Assembly (NCBI GenBank): GCA_028289365.1
Contig: JANQQM010000046.1
Coordinates: 1-45,706 of the forward strand
Direction of reading: 5' to 3'
DNA length: 45,706 nt
DNA from: Salaquimonas sp.
GTDB taxonomy: Bacteria; Pseudomonadota; Alphaproteobacteria; Rhizobiales; Rhizobiaceae
The position numbers and the translations under genes are program-made. This document shows, in pieces, positions 16,021 to 26,383 of this stretch. The notes under the pieces are model-generated. The model did no database searches, had not been told where the DNA came from, and saw only the letters and a program-made list of their open reading frames with translations. The stretch's first letter is position 1; each line of letters starts with the position of its first letter.

Positions 16021-17209
16021 GAAGATCGTTAAGTCCACCGCAGAACTCGAAGAAATCTGCCAGGAAATTGCTGAACATCCCTTTGTCACGGTAGACACCG
16101 AGTTCCTGCGTGAATCGACATTCTGGCCCGAACTGTGCCTGTTGCAGATGGCATGTCCGGGTCATTCCTATATTGTGGACGCGCTAGAGCCGGAACTGAG
16201 CCTTGATCCGTTTTTCGAATTGATGGCCAATGAGGGTGTCGTCAAGGTCTTCCATGCTGCCCGGCAAGACATCGAGATAATCTACAATCTCGGCAATCTC
16301 ATTCCGCATCCAGTGTTTGACACTCAGGTCGCGGCCATGGTGTGCGGCTATGGCGACAGCATCTCTTATGATCAGCTGGTCTATCGCATAACCTCGGTTC
16401 GGATCGACAAGTCGTCACGCTTCACAGACTGGAAGCGCAGGCCACTTACCGACAAGCAGCTCAATTATGCAATGGCGGATGTCACCCATCTGCGTGATGT
16501 CTATCTGTCCATCAAGGCCAATCTTGAAGAGCAGAACCGGGCGCATTGGGTTTCCGAAGAAATGGAAATCCTGACCTCGCCGGTGACCTATGACATGCCA
16601 CCCCGGGATGCATGGCAAAGACTGAAGTTACGGGCACGGCGCCCGCGAGAGTTCGCGATCCTGAAACTGGTCGCGGAATGGCGCGAGATTACAGCCCGGC
16701 AAAACAATGTTCCACGCGGCAGGATCATCAAGGATGAGGCGATTTACGAAATCTGCTCGCATCCGCCCAGTAGTTTCTCTGATCTCGGCAATTTACGCGG
16801 CTTATCGCGCGGCTTCGACAAGAACCGGTACGGCTCTGAACTGCTGGAAGTCGTTCGCAAGGCCAAGCAAATCCCCAAGGATCAATTGCCAACCCTGCCT
16901 CGCTCACGTCAGGCTCCCGAAGGAAGCGGTGCTGCGGCAGAAGTCCTGAAAGTGTTGCTGAAGCTGTTGGTTGAAAAACATGGCGTTGCAGCCAAGGTCA
17001 TCGCGACGGTCGATGAATTGGAGAAGATCGCCGCAGACGACAATGCCGACGTTCCGGCACTCAAGGGATGGCGTCGGGAACTCTTCGGTGAATCTGCGTT
17101 GAAGTTGAAGAACGGCAAACTGGCGCTCAGCTTTAACGGCAAATCGGTCATGTTGATCGATCTGGAAGAAACCCGTCAAAACGCAGGGGCGCAGGTTGCG
17201 GCAGAATAA
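16019..17209 (+). CDS. rnd: Ribonuclease D
   Basis: The 396-residue protein is a 3'-5' exoribonuclease of the DEDDy type, acting in tRNA and stable RNA 3' processing. Visible are Exo I VDTEF (Asp26, Glu28), Exo II HAARQDIE, and Exo III YAMADVTHL with the catalytic Tyr and Asp. An HRDC helical region follows (about 205-285), then a second C-terminal region. It converges with ppx. The start codon lies in an inverted repeat and lacks a ribosome site. Confidence 0.93.
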   Translation: MKIVKSTAELEEICQEIAEHPFVTVDTEFLRESTFWPELCLLQMACPGHSYIVDALEPELSLDPFFELMANEGVVKVFHAARQDIEIIYNLGNLIPHPVFDTQVAAMVCGYGDSISYDQLVYRITSVRIDKSSRFTDWKRRPLTDKQLNYAMADVTHLRDVYLSIKANLEEQNRAHWVSEEMEILTSPVTYDMPPRDAWQRLKLRARRPREFAILKLVAEWREITARQNNVPRGRIIKDEAIYEICSHPPSSFSDLGNLRGLSRGFDKNRYGSELLEVVRKAKQIPKDQLPTLPRSRQAPEGSGAAAEVLKVLLKLLVEKHGVAAKVIATVDELEKIAADDNADVPALKGWRRELFGESALKLKNGKLALSFNGKSVMLIDLEETRQNAGAQVAAE

Positions 17210-17259
17210 TAGACGCCTGAACAGATTCTCAGCGTTTTATCGCCTAGATCGGCCCTGCC

Positions 17260-18780
17260 CTATTCCTCAGATATCGCAATCCTGATTTCCGCGCCCAGTT
17301 CCTTGCCAAGTTGGGATACGCGTTCGGCAGGCCTTTCGCCGATGAGATCCGCCATGTCTGCCGGCACGATAATCTCAACGTCTCCCTCTGGACTGCGCGT
17401 GATGCCCAGTCGCGGAATGAACCCAGGCTGGGAGGCAGAAAAGAGATACAATACCCGGAAGAGCGCTGCCAGTAGTCGGGCGCGATTGACGGTACGTTCG
17501 GAAGCCAGTTTGGAAATTTCGGGCGGCAGAACCTTGGTACCCAAGCCCCTGTAGCGGAAAAAATTCGCAAGTGAGAGAAACGCCCTGCCCTCATGGTTGA
17601 TACCAACAAACCCTGCATTTGAGATTATCGTCAGACTTTGCTGGGCCCGGTAGTCGGGATGTGCACGCCAGGCAATATCGGCAAGGTAGCAGGAGGCGAT
17701 ACGCCAGCGCTCCTCATTTTCGGTTTCCGAATATCGCAGCGTCGCAAATGCCTTGCCTGTCCACTCTGCCAATTCAACCGAATGGCGTGGTGACCGAGCG
17801 CGCAAGATTGCAACGTCATAGGCAGCGGCCAGAAGCGAATCCTGAGTTTGGACGTCGGGATTTAGAAGCGAATAGAGATATCCTTCCCGCACACCCAACG
17901 ACGACATCGATACTGACTTTGCGCCGATATTCTTCAGAACCTCGGCCATGACAATCGCGCCGTTCTGCAACAGGCCACGCCGGTTTCGTGATACGGATTC
18001 AATACCTGCAAGCCGATCAATCGACTTGGTTGCGATTCGGTCACAGAACTCCAGCATATCGTCCGTTTCGACGGTATAATCATGCAGGACGTTCAGGGGG
18101 TAGTTCCTGACGGCCATGTGCAATTTGGCCAGCGAGCGCCAGGTGCCGCCGACGGCATAGAAAATACGCTCCTCGCCTGGCCATTGGACGTTTGTCTTGC
18201 CGATTTCCTTCTTGACGATATCCACAGCTTTCTTGGTGGAACCGCCGGACATGTCGGCCAAACGCAGCCCGCCAAGGGGCAGCGTGACACCGCCCTCGAT
18301 CTCTCCATTAATGGGAACCAGCTCCAGTGAACCACCGCCGAGATCGCCGGCGATACCGTTAGGCCTGAAGAAACCACTCTTGATACCCCAGGCACAATAT
18401 TGGGCTTCCATTCTCCCGGTCAGCAGCATCGGGGCGCGTGAAAACATCTCTTCCACGCGATCCAGGAAATCCGGACCATTTTCGGCGTCGCGAGCGGCAG
18501 CGGTGGCCAATATGTGGGTCTCCGAGACCTCGGCACGTTTTCCAAGTGCCTTGAACCGGCGCAACGCAGCAATGGCGCGTTCTACCGCTTCATCGTCCAA
18601 TCGGCCGGTGGTTGCGACACCCCGGCCCAGCCCGCAAAGAACCTTTTCGTTGAAAAGCACCGCCGGTGATCTGGTCATTCCCTCATAGATGACCTGACGC
18701 ACCGAATTCGACCCGATATCGATGACGGCGATGGGGCGGACTCTGCCGATCCGGCCTTGAGGATCTTTCTCCCTGGCCAT
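17260..18780 (-). CDS. ppx: Exopolyphosphatase, Ppx/GppA family
   Basis: The N-terminal ASKHA-fold part has the phosphate-1 motif IAVIDIGSNSVR and the phosphate-2 motif GDLGGGSLEL; a helical C-terminal domain follows to residue 506. It should cut phosphate from polyphosphate ends (or act on pppGpp). It follows ppk directly. The open frame begins 19 codons upstream, inside ppk, but the ATG at 18780 lies just after the ppk stop and close to the usual family start. No ATG here has a strong ribosome site, so the start is uncertain and translation may be coupled to ppk. Confidence 0.88.
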   Translation of the reverse strand: MAREKDPQGRIGRVRPIAVIDIGSNSVRQVIYEGMTRSPAVLFNEKVLCGLGRGVATTGRLDDEAVERAIAALRRFKALGKRAEVSETHILATAAARDAENGPDFLDRVEEMFSRAPMLLTGRMEAQYCAWGIKSGFFRPNGIAGDLGGGSLELVPINGEIEGGVTLPLGGLRLADMSGGSTKKAVDIVKKEIGKTNVQWPGEERIFYAVGGTWRSLAKLHMAVRNYPLNVLHDYTVETDDMLEFCDRIATKSIDRLAGIESVSRNRRGLLQNGAIVMAEVLKNIGAKSVSMSSLGVREGYLYSLLNPDVQTQDSLLAAAYDVAILRARSPRHSVELAEWTGKAFATLRYSETENEERWRIASCYLADIAWRAHPDYRAQQSLTIISNAGFVGINHEGRAFLSLANFFRYRGLGTKVLPPEISKLASERTVNRARLLAALFRVLYLFSASQPGFIPRLGITRSPEGDVEIIVPADMADLIGERPAERVSQLGKELGAEIRIAISEE

Positions 18781-18790
18781 CAAGGCAGGC

Positions 18791-20983
18791 TCATCTATGC
18801 CCGGTGTTATTGGTGGCAATCGCCTCCGGAGCATCATATTTCAAAGATTCTCCCCGCCCAGACAGACTCGGATTAGTCATAAAGTATCTCTGAGCGTTAA
18901 ACGATTCGCGCCCTGATTTGGGAGAAATTCTCTTCGAGCGCCCGTTCGGCAAAATCTGCCAGCTTTGTTCGTCGTCCAGAATGTTGGCCAACATGATTTG
19001 CTCGAGCACCTGACGATGAACCGTCCCGGAATCCAATCGGACCATAACTTCGATACGCCGATCCAGGTTACGCGGCATAAGGTCGCCTGATCCGATATAA
19101 ACGATCGCATCGCCGGAGGGCATGGGCTTGCCATTGCCAAAACACAGGATCCGGCTGTGTTCCAGGAAGCGGCCCACAATGGATTTCGCATTGATGTTTT
19201 CCGACAGCCCCTGAACACCGGGGCGTAGGCAGCATATGCCACGGATAATCAGTTCGATCTGCACGCCGGCCTGACTGGCCCGGTAGAGTGCGTCGATCAT
19301 TTCCGAATCCACAAGGGAGTTCATCTTTATCCAGATTGCCGCCGGCCTGCCTGCCTTGGCATGGGCAATCTCCGCCTCGATATGCTCGATCATTCGTGGC
19401 CGGAAGGTCGCGGGCGAAACGGCGAGTGTCTCCAAATGCTCCGGTTCGGCATAACCGGTCACGTAGTTGAAGACCTGCGCTACCTCGTGGGACACGGCGG
19501 GATTTGTGGTGAAATAGGAAAGGTCTGTGTAGATACGCGCCGTGATCGGATGGTAGTTGCCCGTCCCGATATGCACATAGTTAACCAGCTTGCTGCCTTC
19601 GCGACGGACGACCTGGGACAATTTGGAGTGGGTCTTCCATTCGACGAAGCCAAAAACCACCTGCACGCCTGCACGTTCGAGATCGCGTGACCAGCGAATA
19701 TTGGCCTCCTCATCGAAGCGAGCCTTCAATTCAATCAATGCCGTGACTGACTTGCCGGATTCGGCGGCCTCGATCAGCGCTGCGACAATTGGGGAATCGT
19801 TGGACGTCCGATAAAGTGTCTGCTTGATCGCCACCACGTCCGGATCGCGCGCTGCCTGACGCAGGAACTGCACGACGACATCGAATGATTCATAGGGATG
19901 ATGAACAATAATGTCCTTTTGTCGGATCGCAGCCAGGCAATCGCCATTATGCTCACGAATGCGTTCGGGGAAACGAGCGTTGTAGGGTTCGAACTTCAGT
20001 TCCGGCCGATCAACGGAAACGATCTCCGAGAGATTGTGCATCGCCAGCATGCCATCGACGAAAAATACCTGATCGCTGGTCATGCCGAGCTCCTCGATCA
20101 CGAATTGGCGCAACTCATCAGGCATGCCGGAATCGATTTCCAGGCGTATGACAGATCCGCGGCGCCGACGCTTCAGCGCTGATTCAAATGTGCGGACTAG
20201 ATCTTCGGCTTCTTCCTCGACTTCCAGATCGGAATCGCGAATGACCCGGAAGTTTCCCGATCCGGTGACGACATGGCCCGGGAACAGAATCTGGATAAAC
20301 ATACCGATGACATCTTCGATCGAAATGAAGATGGTGCCGCCGTCTTCCCGCAACGGCAGACGAACAAAGCGCTGCAGCGCGCTGGGCATGCGGATCAGGG
20401 ATACCATCCCGTCCTCCGCGCCCGGGCGGGCAAGCCGGTAGACGAGCGTGTAGCCAAGGTTGGGAATAAACGGAAACGGATGTGCCGGGTCGATGGTCAG
20501 CGGTGTGAGGATCGGAAATACTGAATCAAGAAAATAGCGGGACAGCCATTGCCGGTCGGATTGAGTCAATTCGTCCGGCGTTACGATGAATATATTTTCT
20601 GACTCCAGCAATTTGTCCAGCGAATGCCAGGCTTGCTGCTGTTCATCCTGCAATTTACGGATTTCATCACCGATCGCGGCGATTTGCTCGGCAGGCGTCA
20701 TTCCGTCGGCGGATTTCGTGTCAATGCCTTCGCGCACCTGAGCAAACAGGCCCGCCACGCGCACCATGAAGAACTCATCGAGGTTATTGGCCGAAATCGA
20801 CAGGAAGCGCAGCCGTTCCAGCAGCGGATTGTTCGAGTTTTCAGTTTCCTCCAGAACGCGCCGGTTGAACTGCAGCCAGGACAATTCCCGGTTCATAAAG
20901 CGTGACGGATCGGAGAAAATATCCGTCTCGAAGTTTCCACCAGGCTCTGGATGGTGACTGTCTTTTTGTTCGACTATGTTCAC
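18791..20983 (-). CDS. ppk: Polyphosphate kinase 1
   Basis: The 730-residue protein starts its core with [18 protein letters not shown], has the histidine-bearing block [10 protein letters not shown] with the autophosphorylated His, and the second phospholipase D-like block around [15 protein letters not shown]. It makes polyphosphate from ATP, reversibly. The start is a GTG with AGGA eight bases upstream. The last 40 residues (after [19 protein letters not shown]) form a polar tail. The gene lies between hdaA and ppx in the same direction. Confidence 0.95.
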   Translation of the reverse strand: MNIVEQKDSHHPEPGGNFETDIFSDPSRFMNRELSWLQFNRRVLEETENSNNPLLERLRFLSISANNLDEFFMVRVAGLFAQVREGIDTKSADGMTPAEQIAAIGDEIRKLQDEQQQAWHSLDKLLESENIFIVTPDELTQSDRQWLSRYFLDSVFPILTPLTIDPAHPFPFIPNLGYTLVYRLARPGAEDGMVSLIRMPSALQRFVRLPLREDGGTIFISIEDVIGMFIQILFPGHVVTGSGNFRVIRDSDLEVEEEAEDLVRTFESALKRRRRGSVIRLEIDSGMPDELRQFVIEELGMTSDQVFFVDGMLAMHNLSEIVSVDRPELKFEPYNARFPERIREHNGDCLAAIRQKDIIVHHPYESFDVVVQFLRQAARDPDVVAIKQTLYRTSNDSPIVAALIEAAESGKSVTALIELKARFDEEANIRWSRDLERAGVQVVFGFVEWKTHSKLSQVVRREGSKLVNYVHIGTGNYHPITARIYTDLSYFTTNPAVSHEVAQVFNYVTGYAEPEHLETLAVSPATFRPRMIEHIEAEIAHAKAGRPAAIWIKMNSLVDSEMIDALYRASQAGVQIELIIRGICCLRPGVQGLSENINAKSIVGRFLEHSRILCFGNGKPMPSGDAIVYIGSGDLMPRNLDRRIEVMVRLDSGTVHRQVLEQIMLANILDDEQSWQILPNGRSKRISPKSGRESFNAQRYFMTNPSLSGRGESLKYDAPEAIATNNTGHR

Positions 20984-21134
20984 GATATCGGTCCTGCTTC
21001 TGATAGTCCCGGTCCTGTAGAGACCTGAATATCACGTTCAACGACACAAAATACGCCATATTGGGCAAATTGTAACAAGCAATTGGCAAGAACCTTAACG
21101 CGTATGCCGTCACGGATCGGACCGGAATGCGCGC

Positions 21135-21824
21135 TTACTGCCCAGGCTGGTCCAGATTTTGTGCCTTTTCTGAGTTTTTAAGAGCAGCAGAGGCAATCGC
21201 CCGCGTTATCCGGCTCTTTTTTGCCAATGCTTCGCGATCAATTTCGGCAACGATCATATTGGCTGCCTCAAGCGACCGTTCCATCCTGGTGACCAGATAG
21301 TCGACAACGCCCGGATCGAATGCCAACTGGCGGTCGGCAAGCAGCTTGAAAATCACCTGCCGCAACAATTCATCATCCGGTTCGGAGAGTTCCACCAATT
21401 GCGCCGCCTTGAGGCGGGAAGCCAGGTCAGGCAACGCGATCTGCCATTGAGATGGCCATTTGCGGCTGGTGATCATGCAATGGCCGCGCTGGGAATTGAC
21501 ATGATTTATCAGGTGAAACAGCGCTCGTTCGTTGATTGCGCCGGTTTCTGCATCTTCGAGCAGGAAATTCTGCCTTTCCGGCGGGCGATCTGCATTCAGT
21601 GCCGCCATATCCAGAATTCGTGCATTGGCGGTACGAGCCCAGATACCGGCAAGATGAGATTTTCCAGATCCGACCGGACCCGCCAAAACCACGACATTTC
21701 CCGGCCATTGGGGCCAGCTGTCGATCAAATTTACCGCGATTGAATTGGCATTGCTGACAACAAGATCTTCGCGCGCATCGGAGCTAACGACAGGCAATTC
21801 AAACGGCAGCTGACTTGGACTCAT
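21135..21824 (-). CDS. hdaA: DnaA-related regulator HdaA
   Basis: The 229-residue protein is a AAA+ domain related to DnaA domain III, with Walker A GPVGSGKS at about 48-55, a Walker B-like FLLEDAE, and arginine-rich sensor regions. It lacks the C-terminal DNA-binding domain of DnaA. In Caulobacter, HdaA works with the beta clamp to turn DnaA-ATP into DnaA-ADP and limit re-initiation. An N-terminal QLPFELP resembles the QL-x-L/F-P-F clamp-binding motif of Hda. Its position next to the AI-2E permease and ppk fits the alphaproteobacterial arrangement. Confidence 0.85.
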   Translation of the reverse strand: MSPSQLPFELPVVSSDAREDLVVSNANSIAVNLIDSWPQWPGNVVVLAGPVGSGKSHLAGIWARTANARILDMAALNADRPPERQNFLLEDAETGAINERALFHLINHVNSQRGHCMITSRKWPSQWQIALPDLASRLKAAQLVELSEPDDELLRQVIFKLLADRQLAFDPGVVDYLVTRMERSLEAANMIVAEIDREALAKKSRITRAIASAALKNSEKAQNLDQPGQ

Positions 21825-21871
21825 AATACAAAACCAACAAAAAACACTTCGAGGAACCGGCGAACTAACCT

Positions 21872-23002
21872 CTATTCGGCCCGATCCTTGTCGTCGCCTT
21901 CGGTGTTCTGTGCCAGGTTCATCCCGTCGTGACCATAATATAATTCACTGTTTTTGTAACGGCCTATCATGTAACGCACGATTACGCCGATGGCGGCAGA
22001 TGCCGGAACGGCAATCAATAGTCCTGAGAATCCGAACAGTGAACCAAAAGCCAGAAGGGCAAACATCAGCCAAACCGGGTGCAGTCCAACCCGATCACCC
22101 ACTAGCTTTGGTTGTAGCAGATTACCCTCGATAAACTGGCCTGCCACGAAGATTGCGGCTACGATCATGATCGGTATGTAATCCGGCCAAAACTGCACCA
22201 CCGCGACGCCCATTGAGAGCACGAAACCGGTAATCGAACCGACATAGGGTATAAATGAAATCAGGCCTGCAAAAATGCCGATCAGCAGGCCGAAATTCAG
22301 CCCGACAATGGTCAGCGCAATACCATACATGGCGCCAAGAATGAGACAAAGCGTGCCCTGGCCGCGCACGAAGCCTGCCACTGCCAGGTCGATTTCCTTG
22401 GCGAGCATGCGGATCGTGTCGCGATGTTCGAGCGGCAGCCAGCTATCGACCTTCTCGATCATCCGGTCCCAATCATAGAGCAGATAGAAGGCAACGACGG
22501 GTGTTACCAACAACAGGGAGAAGATGCTGACGAGCGCCTTGCCTGAAGCCCAGAGGCGTTCCAGCAGGGTGCCGATCCAGCCGGCACCCTGTTTTACGAG
22601 TTCACTGGTGCTCTCGCCAATCAAATCATTTTCGACATCCTGGAACGGTTTTAACCACGGATATTCACCTGAGGTAACCAGTTTCTGCAGGCGGGAAATG
22701 TAGTCCGGCAGCGCTTCGAGAAAGATCGATATCTGTACGCCCAGGATTGGTATCAACACCATCAGGGTGACGACGAAGACAATAACGAAGATCAGCAGAA
22801 TGATGATCGTCGCAGTCAGCCTGCTAATCCCCCAGCGCTCCAACAAATCGGCGACCGGGTCGAGGAAATAGGCCAGCGCCATACCGGCGATGAACGGCAG
22901 CAGGATGTCGCCCAGCATCCATAAGAAGAACAAGAACAACGCCAATGTGAGTAACCAGAACATTGTCTGGCGTCTGATCGCTTTTTCGCGTGCCTTATCC
23001 AT
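21872..23002 (-). CDS. AI-2E transporter family permease (PerM-like)
   Basis: The 376-residue protein has two N-terminal helices (about 14-50), a third near 63-90, a large loop (about 95-150), and four to five further helices to about 345, ending in a polar tail. The pattern and motifs such as FIPYVGSITGF and LLQPKLVGDRVGLHPVW identify the AI-2E/UPF0118 family. Members have been linked to AI-2 export or Na+/H+ exchange; the substrate here is unknown. It is followed by hdaA 47 bases downstream and is divergent from purM. Confidence 0.88.
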   Translation of the reverse strand: MDKAREKAIRRQTMFWLLTLALFLFFLWMLGDILLPFIAGMALAYFLDPVADLLERWGISRLTATIIILLIFVIVFVVTLMVLIPILGVQISIFLEALPDYISRLQKLVTSGEYPWLKPFQDVENDLIGESTSELVKQGAGWIGTLLERLWASGKALVSIFSLLLVTPVVAFYLLYDWDRMIEKVDSWLPLEHRDTIRMLAKEIDLAVAGFVRGQGTLCLILGAMYGIALTIVGLNFGLLIGIFAGLISFIPYVGSITGFVLSMGVAVVQFWPDYIPIMIVAAIFVAGQFIEGNLLQPKLVGDRVGLHPVWLMFALLAFGSLFGFSGLLIAVPASAAIGVIVRYMIGRYKNSELYYGHDGMNLAQNTEGDDKDRAE

Positions 23003-23235
23003 GGTCCGAATCTGCCTTCAACCGATGTTTTGCGGGATTCATATCCGATTTGCGCAACTTCCTGTCAATCAGATTGCCAGGCATAAGATTGCCGGCGAGC
23101 AATGTGATCGGGCAATTCCAACTTAGCTGCGTTATGAAATATTACTGACGGACCAAACAGTTGTGATCAAAATCGGCTTATACTTGTCTATATCGCCAGC
23201 GCAGGTTATTGCCGCCAGGAGCGGAGTGATTTTGT

Positions 23236-24312
23236 ATGACGAATCCTGACGATAAGGCCAAACCCTCATCAATTACCTATGCCGATTCGGGCGTGGATAT
23301 TGATGCGGGCAATGCACTTGTCGAAGCGATAAAGCCTGCTGTTCGTTCCACCCGGCGTCCGGGATCGGATACCGAGATTGGTGGTTTTGGCGGGCTTTTC
23401 GATCTCAAGGCGTCGGGATATCTAGACCCAATACTGGTTGCCGCGACCGACGGCGTCGGGACCAAGCTGAAAGTCGCCATCGAAACCGGCAAGCATGATG
23501 GGGTTGGCATCGACCTGGTGGCGATGTGTGTCAACGACCTTATCGTGCAGGGTGCCGAGCCCCTGTTCTTTCTGGATTATCTGGCAACCGGCAAGCTTGA
23601 TGTTGCGGCTTCAAAGACCGTTATTGAGGGCATTGCTGAGGGGTGCAGGCAGGCAAATTGTGCGTTGATCGGCGGCGAAACCGCCGAAATGCCCGGAATG
23701 TACCAATCAGGAGACTATGATCTGGCGGGATTTGCCGTCGGCGCAGCAGAACGCGGGCATTTACTGCCCACGGATGATCTGGCAAGCGGGGACGTGTTGC
23801 TGGGACTGGCATCTTCCGGTCTGCATTCAAACGGGTTTTCGCTTGTGCGCAAGATTGTCGAAAATGCAGGGCTTGAGTTTGGTGATGATGCACCGTTTGA
23901 GCCTGGCAGAACCATCGGCGAAGCGCTGCTGGAACCCACCCGCATCTATGTCAGATCGCTTCTGCACGCGATCAGGGAGACAAACGCCGTCAAGGCGCTT
24001 GCTCACATTACGGGCGGCGGGTTTACCGAGAATATTCCCCGAATATTGCCCGACGATCTTGGTGCGGTAATCAATCTGGATGCGATTTCACCGCCACCGA
24101 TCTTTGGATGGCTCGCGGCCAACGGTGTTGCCGAAACCGAAATGCTGAGAACGTTTAATTGCGGGATCGGTATGGTGGTTGTTGTCAGTCAGGAGCACGC
24201 AGCGGCTGTTCATGATATACTGACCAGCGAGGGGGAGCAGGTTTGCCGGTTCGGAACGCTGAGTAAGCGGGCTGGCGAAGCCGTGTTGTACGAGGGGAAT
24301 TTGGCAAGTTGA
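23236..24312 (+). CDS. purM: Phosphoribosylformylglycinamidine cyclo-ligase
   Basis: The 358-residue protein catalyses the ATP-dependent closure of FGAM to AIR in purine synthesis. It begins [17 protein letters not shown], with [16 protein letters not shown] and [11 protein letters not shown] as the nucleotide and substrate loops typical of PurM. A GGAG ribosome site lies nine bases before the ATG. The stop overlaps the purN TTG start by four bases, so purM, purN and rlmJ form one operon. The 230-base divergent spacer upstream shows no PurR or riboswitch motif that I can recognise. Confidence 0.95.
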   Translation: MTNPDDKAKPSSITYADSGVDIDAGNALVEAIKPAVRSTRRPGSDTEIGGFGGLFDLKASGYLDPILVAATDGVGTKLKVAIETGKHDGVGIDLVAMCVNDLIVQGAEPLFFLDYLATGKLDVAASKTVIEGIAEGCRQANCALIGGETAEMPGMYQSGDYDLAGFAVGAAERGHLLPTDDLASGDVLLGLASSGLHSNGFSLVRKIVENAGLEFGDDAPFEPGRTIGEALLEPTRIYVRSLLHAIRETNAVKALAHITGGGFTENIPRILPDDLGAVINLDAISPPPIFGWLAANGVAETEMLRTFNCGIGMVVVVSQEHAAAVHDILTSEGEQVCRFGTLSKRAGEAVLYEGNLAS

Positions 24313-24998
24313 ATAAGCGAACAGCCAATCGCAAACGGGTTGATGTTCTGGCGTCTGGGCGTGGTACAAACCTGGCGGCCCTGGTCGAGGCCGCTTCCGA
24401 TCCGCAATTTCCAGCCGAGATCAACCGGGTGATTTCCAATAATCCGGGCGTGGGAGCGCTCGACATCGCCAAGGATAATGGCATTTCCGCACTGGTTCTT
24501 GATCATCGCGATTATGACGATCGGCAATCGCATGAGGAAGCAATTTCAGAAATCCTGGATGATGACAGACCCGATTTCATCTGTCTGGCAGGTTATATGC
24601 GGATCCTGTCGCCTGACTTCGTGCGTAAATATATGGGCCGGGTTCTCAATATCCATCCAAGCTTGCTACCTTCCTTCAGGGGCATCGATACGCATGAACG
24701 CGCCTTGTCGGCAGGTGTGAGACTGCACGGTGCAAGCGTCCATTTCGTAACCGAGATACTGGATGAAGGACCGTTGATAGCGCAGGTCACCGTTCCGGTT
24801 TTGGCCAGTGATACGGCAGAAACGCTGGGTGCCCGTGTCCTGGAGCAGGAACATATATTGTATCCCCATGCTCTGGCACTGGTTGCAAGCGGTGCGGTAC
24901 GAATGAGCGGCGGACGGGCCGTGTTTGATCCGTCGACAGATGTTGCTGTCGGGAATTCGCTGAATGGCGCGTTGTTTTCACCCGGATTCACGGAATGA
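24309..24998 (+). CDS. purN: Phosphoribosylglycinamide formyltransferase
   Basis: The 229-residue protein has the formyl-transfer fold: [13 protein letters not shown] at the phosphate loop, [11 protein letters not shown], and the catalytic [12 protein letters not shown] with Asn and His, then [15 protein letters not shown] with Asp. It converts GAR to FGAR using 10-formyl-THF. The start is a TTG that overlaps the purM stop (TTGA), with GAGGGG about 11 bases upstream; no ATG exists nearby in frame. Its stop overlaps the rlmJ ATG. Confidence 0.94.
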   Translation: MNKRTANRKRVDVLASGRGTNLAALVEAASDPQFPAEINRVISNNPGVGALDIAKDNGISALVLDHRDYDDRQSHEEAISEILDDDRPDFICLAGYMRILSPDFVRKYMGRVLNIHPSLLPSFRGIDTHERALSAGVRLHGASVHFVTEILDEGPLIAQVTVPVLASDTAETLGARVLEQEHILYPHALALVASGAVRMSGGRAVFDPSTDVAVGNSLNGALFSPGFTE

Positions 24999-25852
24999 AC
25001 TACCGTCATGCCTATCATGCAGGTAATTTCGCCGACGTTTTCAAACACATAATCCTGACCCGCATCATCGAATATCTGAAACGCAAGGAAGCAGCATTTC
25101 GTGTCTTGGATACCCATGCCGGGGCAGGTATCTATGACCTCGCCTCCCCCGAGACAGCAAAAACCGGCGAATGGATTGCCGGGATCGGCAGGCTTTGCGA
25201 AGTCGATCCTGACACGGAAATTGCCGATCTGGTTGGACCTTATCTGGAGATCATCGCCCAATATCGGGACGGCGATTTGCTGACTGCTTATCCAGGGTCA
25301 CCCATGGTTGCCCGGCAATTGCTGCGCAAGCAAGACAGGCTCTCGGTTTATGAACTTCATCCCGAGGATAGCAAAGCACTTGGCGCCACTTTTGCCGGTG
25401 ATTATCAGGTGCGGGTCAACCATCTCGACGGCTGGCTCGTGCCGGGCGCCCACCTTCCACCGAAGGAAAAGAGAGGGTTGGTGTTGATCGATCCGCCTTT
25501 CGAAGAGACTGGCGAGTTTGCGCGGCTGGCTTCAGCGTTCGAAAAGGCGCATCGCCGATGGCCCGGCGGCACTGTCATTGGCTGGTATCCGCTAAAACAT
25601 GAAAACCAGGTCGGCGATTTTATCGGCGTAATGAGGAATTGCGGGATTGAGAAACTTCTGAGGGTCGAGTTCTGGCTGGCACCAGCAAAATCACAGGCTG
25701 AGTTTTGCGGTTGCGGGGTGATCATCAAGAACCCGCCTTTTGTCCTGACCAACGAGCTGAACGCAATCCTGCCTTTCCTTTGCCGTACCCTTGGTACCGG
25801 CAAGGCAGGCTTTCGTATCGAATGGCTGGCGCGCGAGGCAAAGCACGGTTGA
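24995..25852 (+). CDS. rlmJ: 23S rRNA adenine-2030 N6-methyltransferase
   Basis: The 285-residue protein begins [18 protein letters not shown], the hallmark of RlmJ, with SAM-binding LDTHAGAGIYDL at about 39-50 and the catalytic DPPFE motif at about 165-169. It methylates A2030 of 23S rRNA. Its start overlaps the purN stop (ATGA), so it is the third gene of the purM operon. The link between purine synthesis and rRNA methylation is positional only. Confidence 0.92.
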   Translation: MNYRHAYHAGNFADVFKHIILTRIIEYLKRKEAAFRVLDTHAGAGIYDLASPETAKTGEWIAGIGRLCEVDPDTEIADLVGPYLEIIAQYRDGDLLTAYPGSPMVARQLLRKQDRLSVYELHPEDSKALGATFAGDYQVRVNHLDGWLVPGAHLPPKEKRGLVLIDPPFEETGEFARLASAFEKAHRRWPGGTVIGWYPLKHENQVGDFIGVMRNCGIEKLLRVEFWLAPAKSQAEFCGCGVIIKNPPFVLTNELNAILPFLCRTLGTGKAGFRIEWLAREAKHG

Positions 25853-25948
25853 CCGATCCGGTATGATCGGCAATCCTTCCGCAAGGTATTCGGAGTAGAA
25901 AAGCAGACCGGACTGTGTTCCAGATACAAACTTGTTCAGAGGTTTATC

Positions 25949-26359
25949 ATGCGATTTCAAGGATTTGCGCTAGTTTTTTTGGTCACCGCAGCAGTTATGG
26001 CGAGTGTGTGCAAGGCCCAGGCTTTCTACTTTTTTCCGGGCTGCGAATCACCTGCGGTAGAATCTAAAATCATAAATCGGTTCAACTGGGCGGAATCCCA
26101 TACCTGGCATGACGGTGTGCGCATCGTGTCCATCGATCAGGCAGTCGAGCGTCCGGCACGCGAATATGGGTTTACTCCGATTTTACGGCGTTATTGCAGG
26201 GGTCGGGCCTATCTGGAAAGCGGGCACTACCGGACCATTCATTTCCTCATCGAAGAACCAATGGGTCTCGCCGGAGTCGGTTGGAATGTAGAGTTTTGCC
26301 TCAACGGGCATGACCGCTGGCGCGTCTACAATGGCAATTGCCGGGTATTGCGTCGATAA
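25949..26359 (+). CDS. Small secreted protein, unknown function
   Basis: The 136-residue precursor has a signal peptide (about 1-24, cut near CKAQA). Four cysteines (in FFPGCESP, RRYCRGRA, VEFCLNGHD and NGNCRVLRR) could form two disulfides in the periplasm. The closing pattern FCLNGHDRWRVYNGNCRVLR resembles small hypothetical proteins of Rhizobiales. AGAGG lies seven bases upstream of the ATG. No function can be given. Confidence 0.75.
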   Translation: MRFQGFALVFLVTAAVMASVCKAQAFYFFPGCESPAVESKIINRFNWAESHTWHDGVRIVSIDQAVERPAREYGFTPILRRYCRGRAYLESGHYRTIHFLIEEPMGLAGVGWNVEFCLNGHDRWRVYNGNCRVLRR

Positions 26360-26383
26360 TCAAACATAGACGAGGAAAGCCAA

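Noticed and set aside
25853-25875. Terminator after rlmJ
   Set aside because: A short CCGATC-GATCGG hairpin exists but no T run follows.
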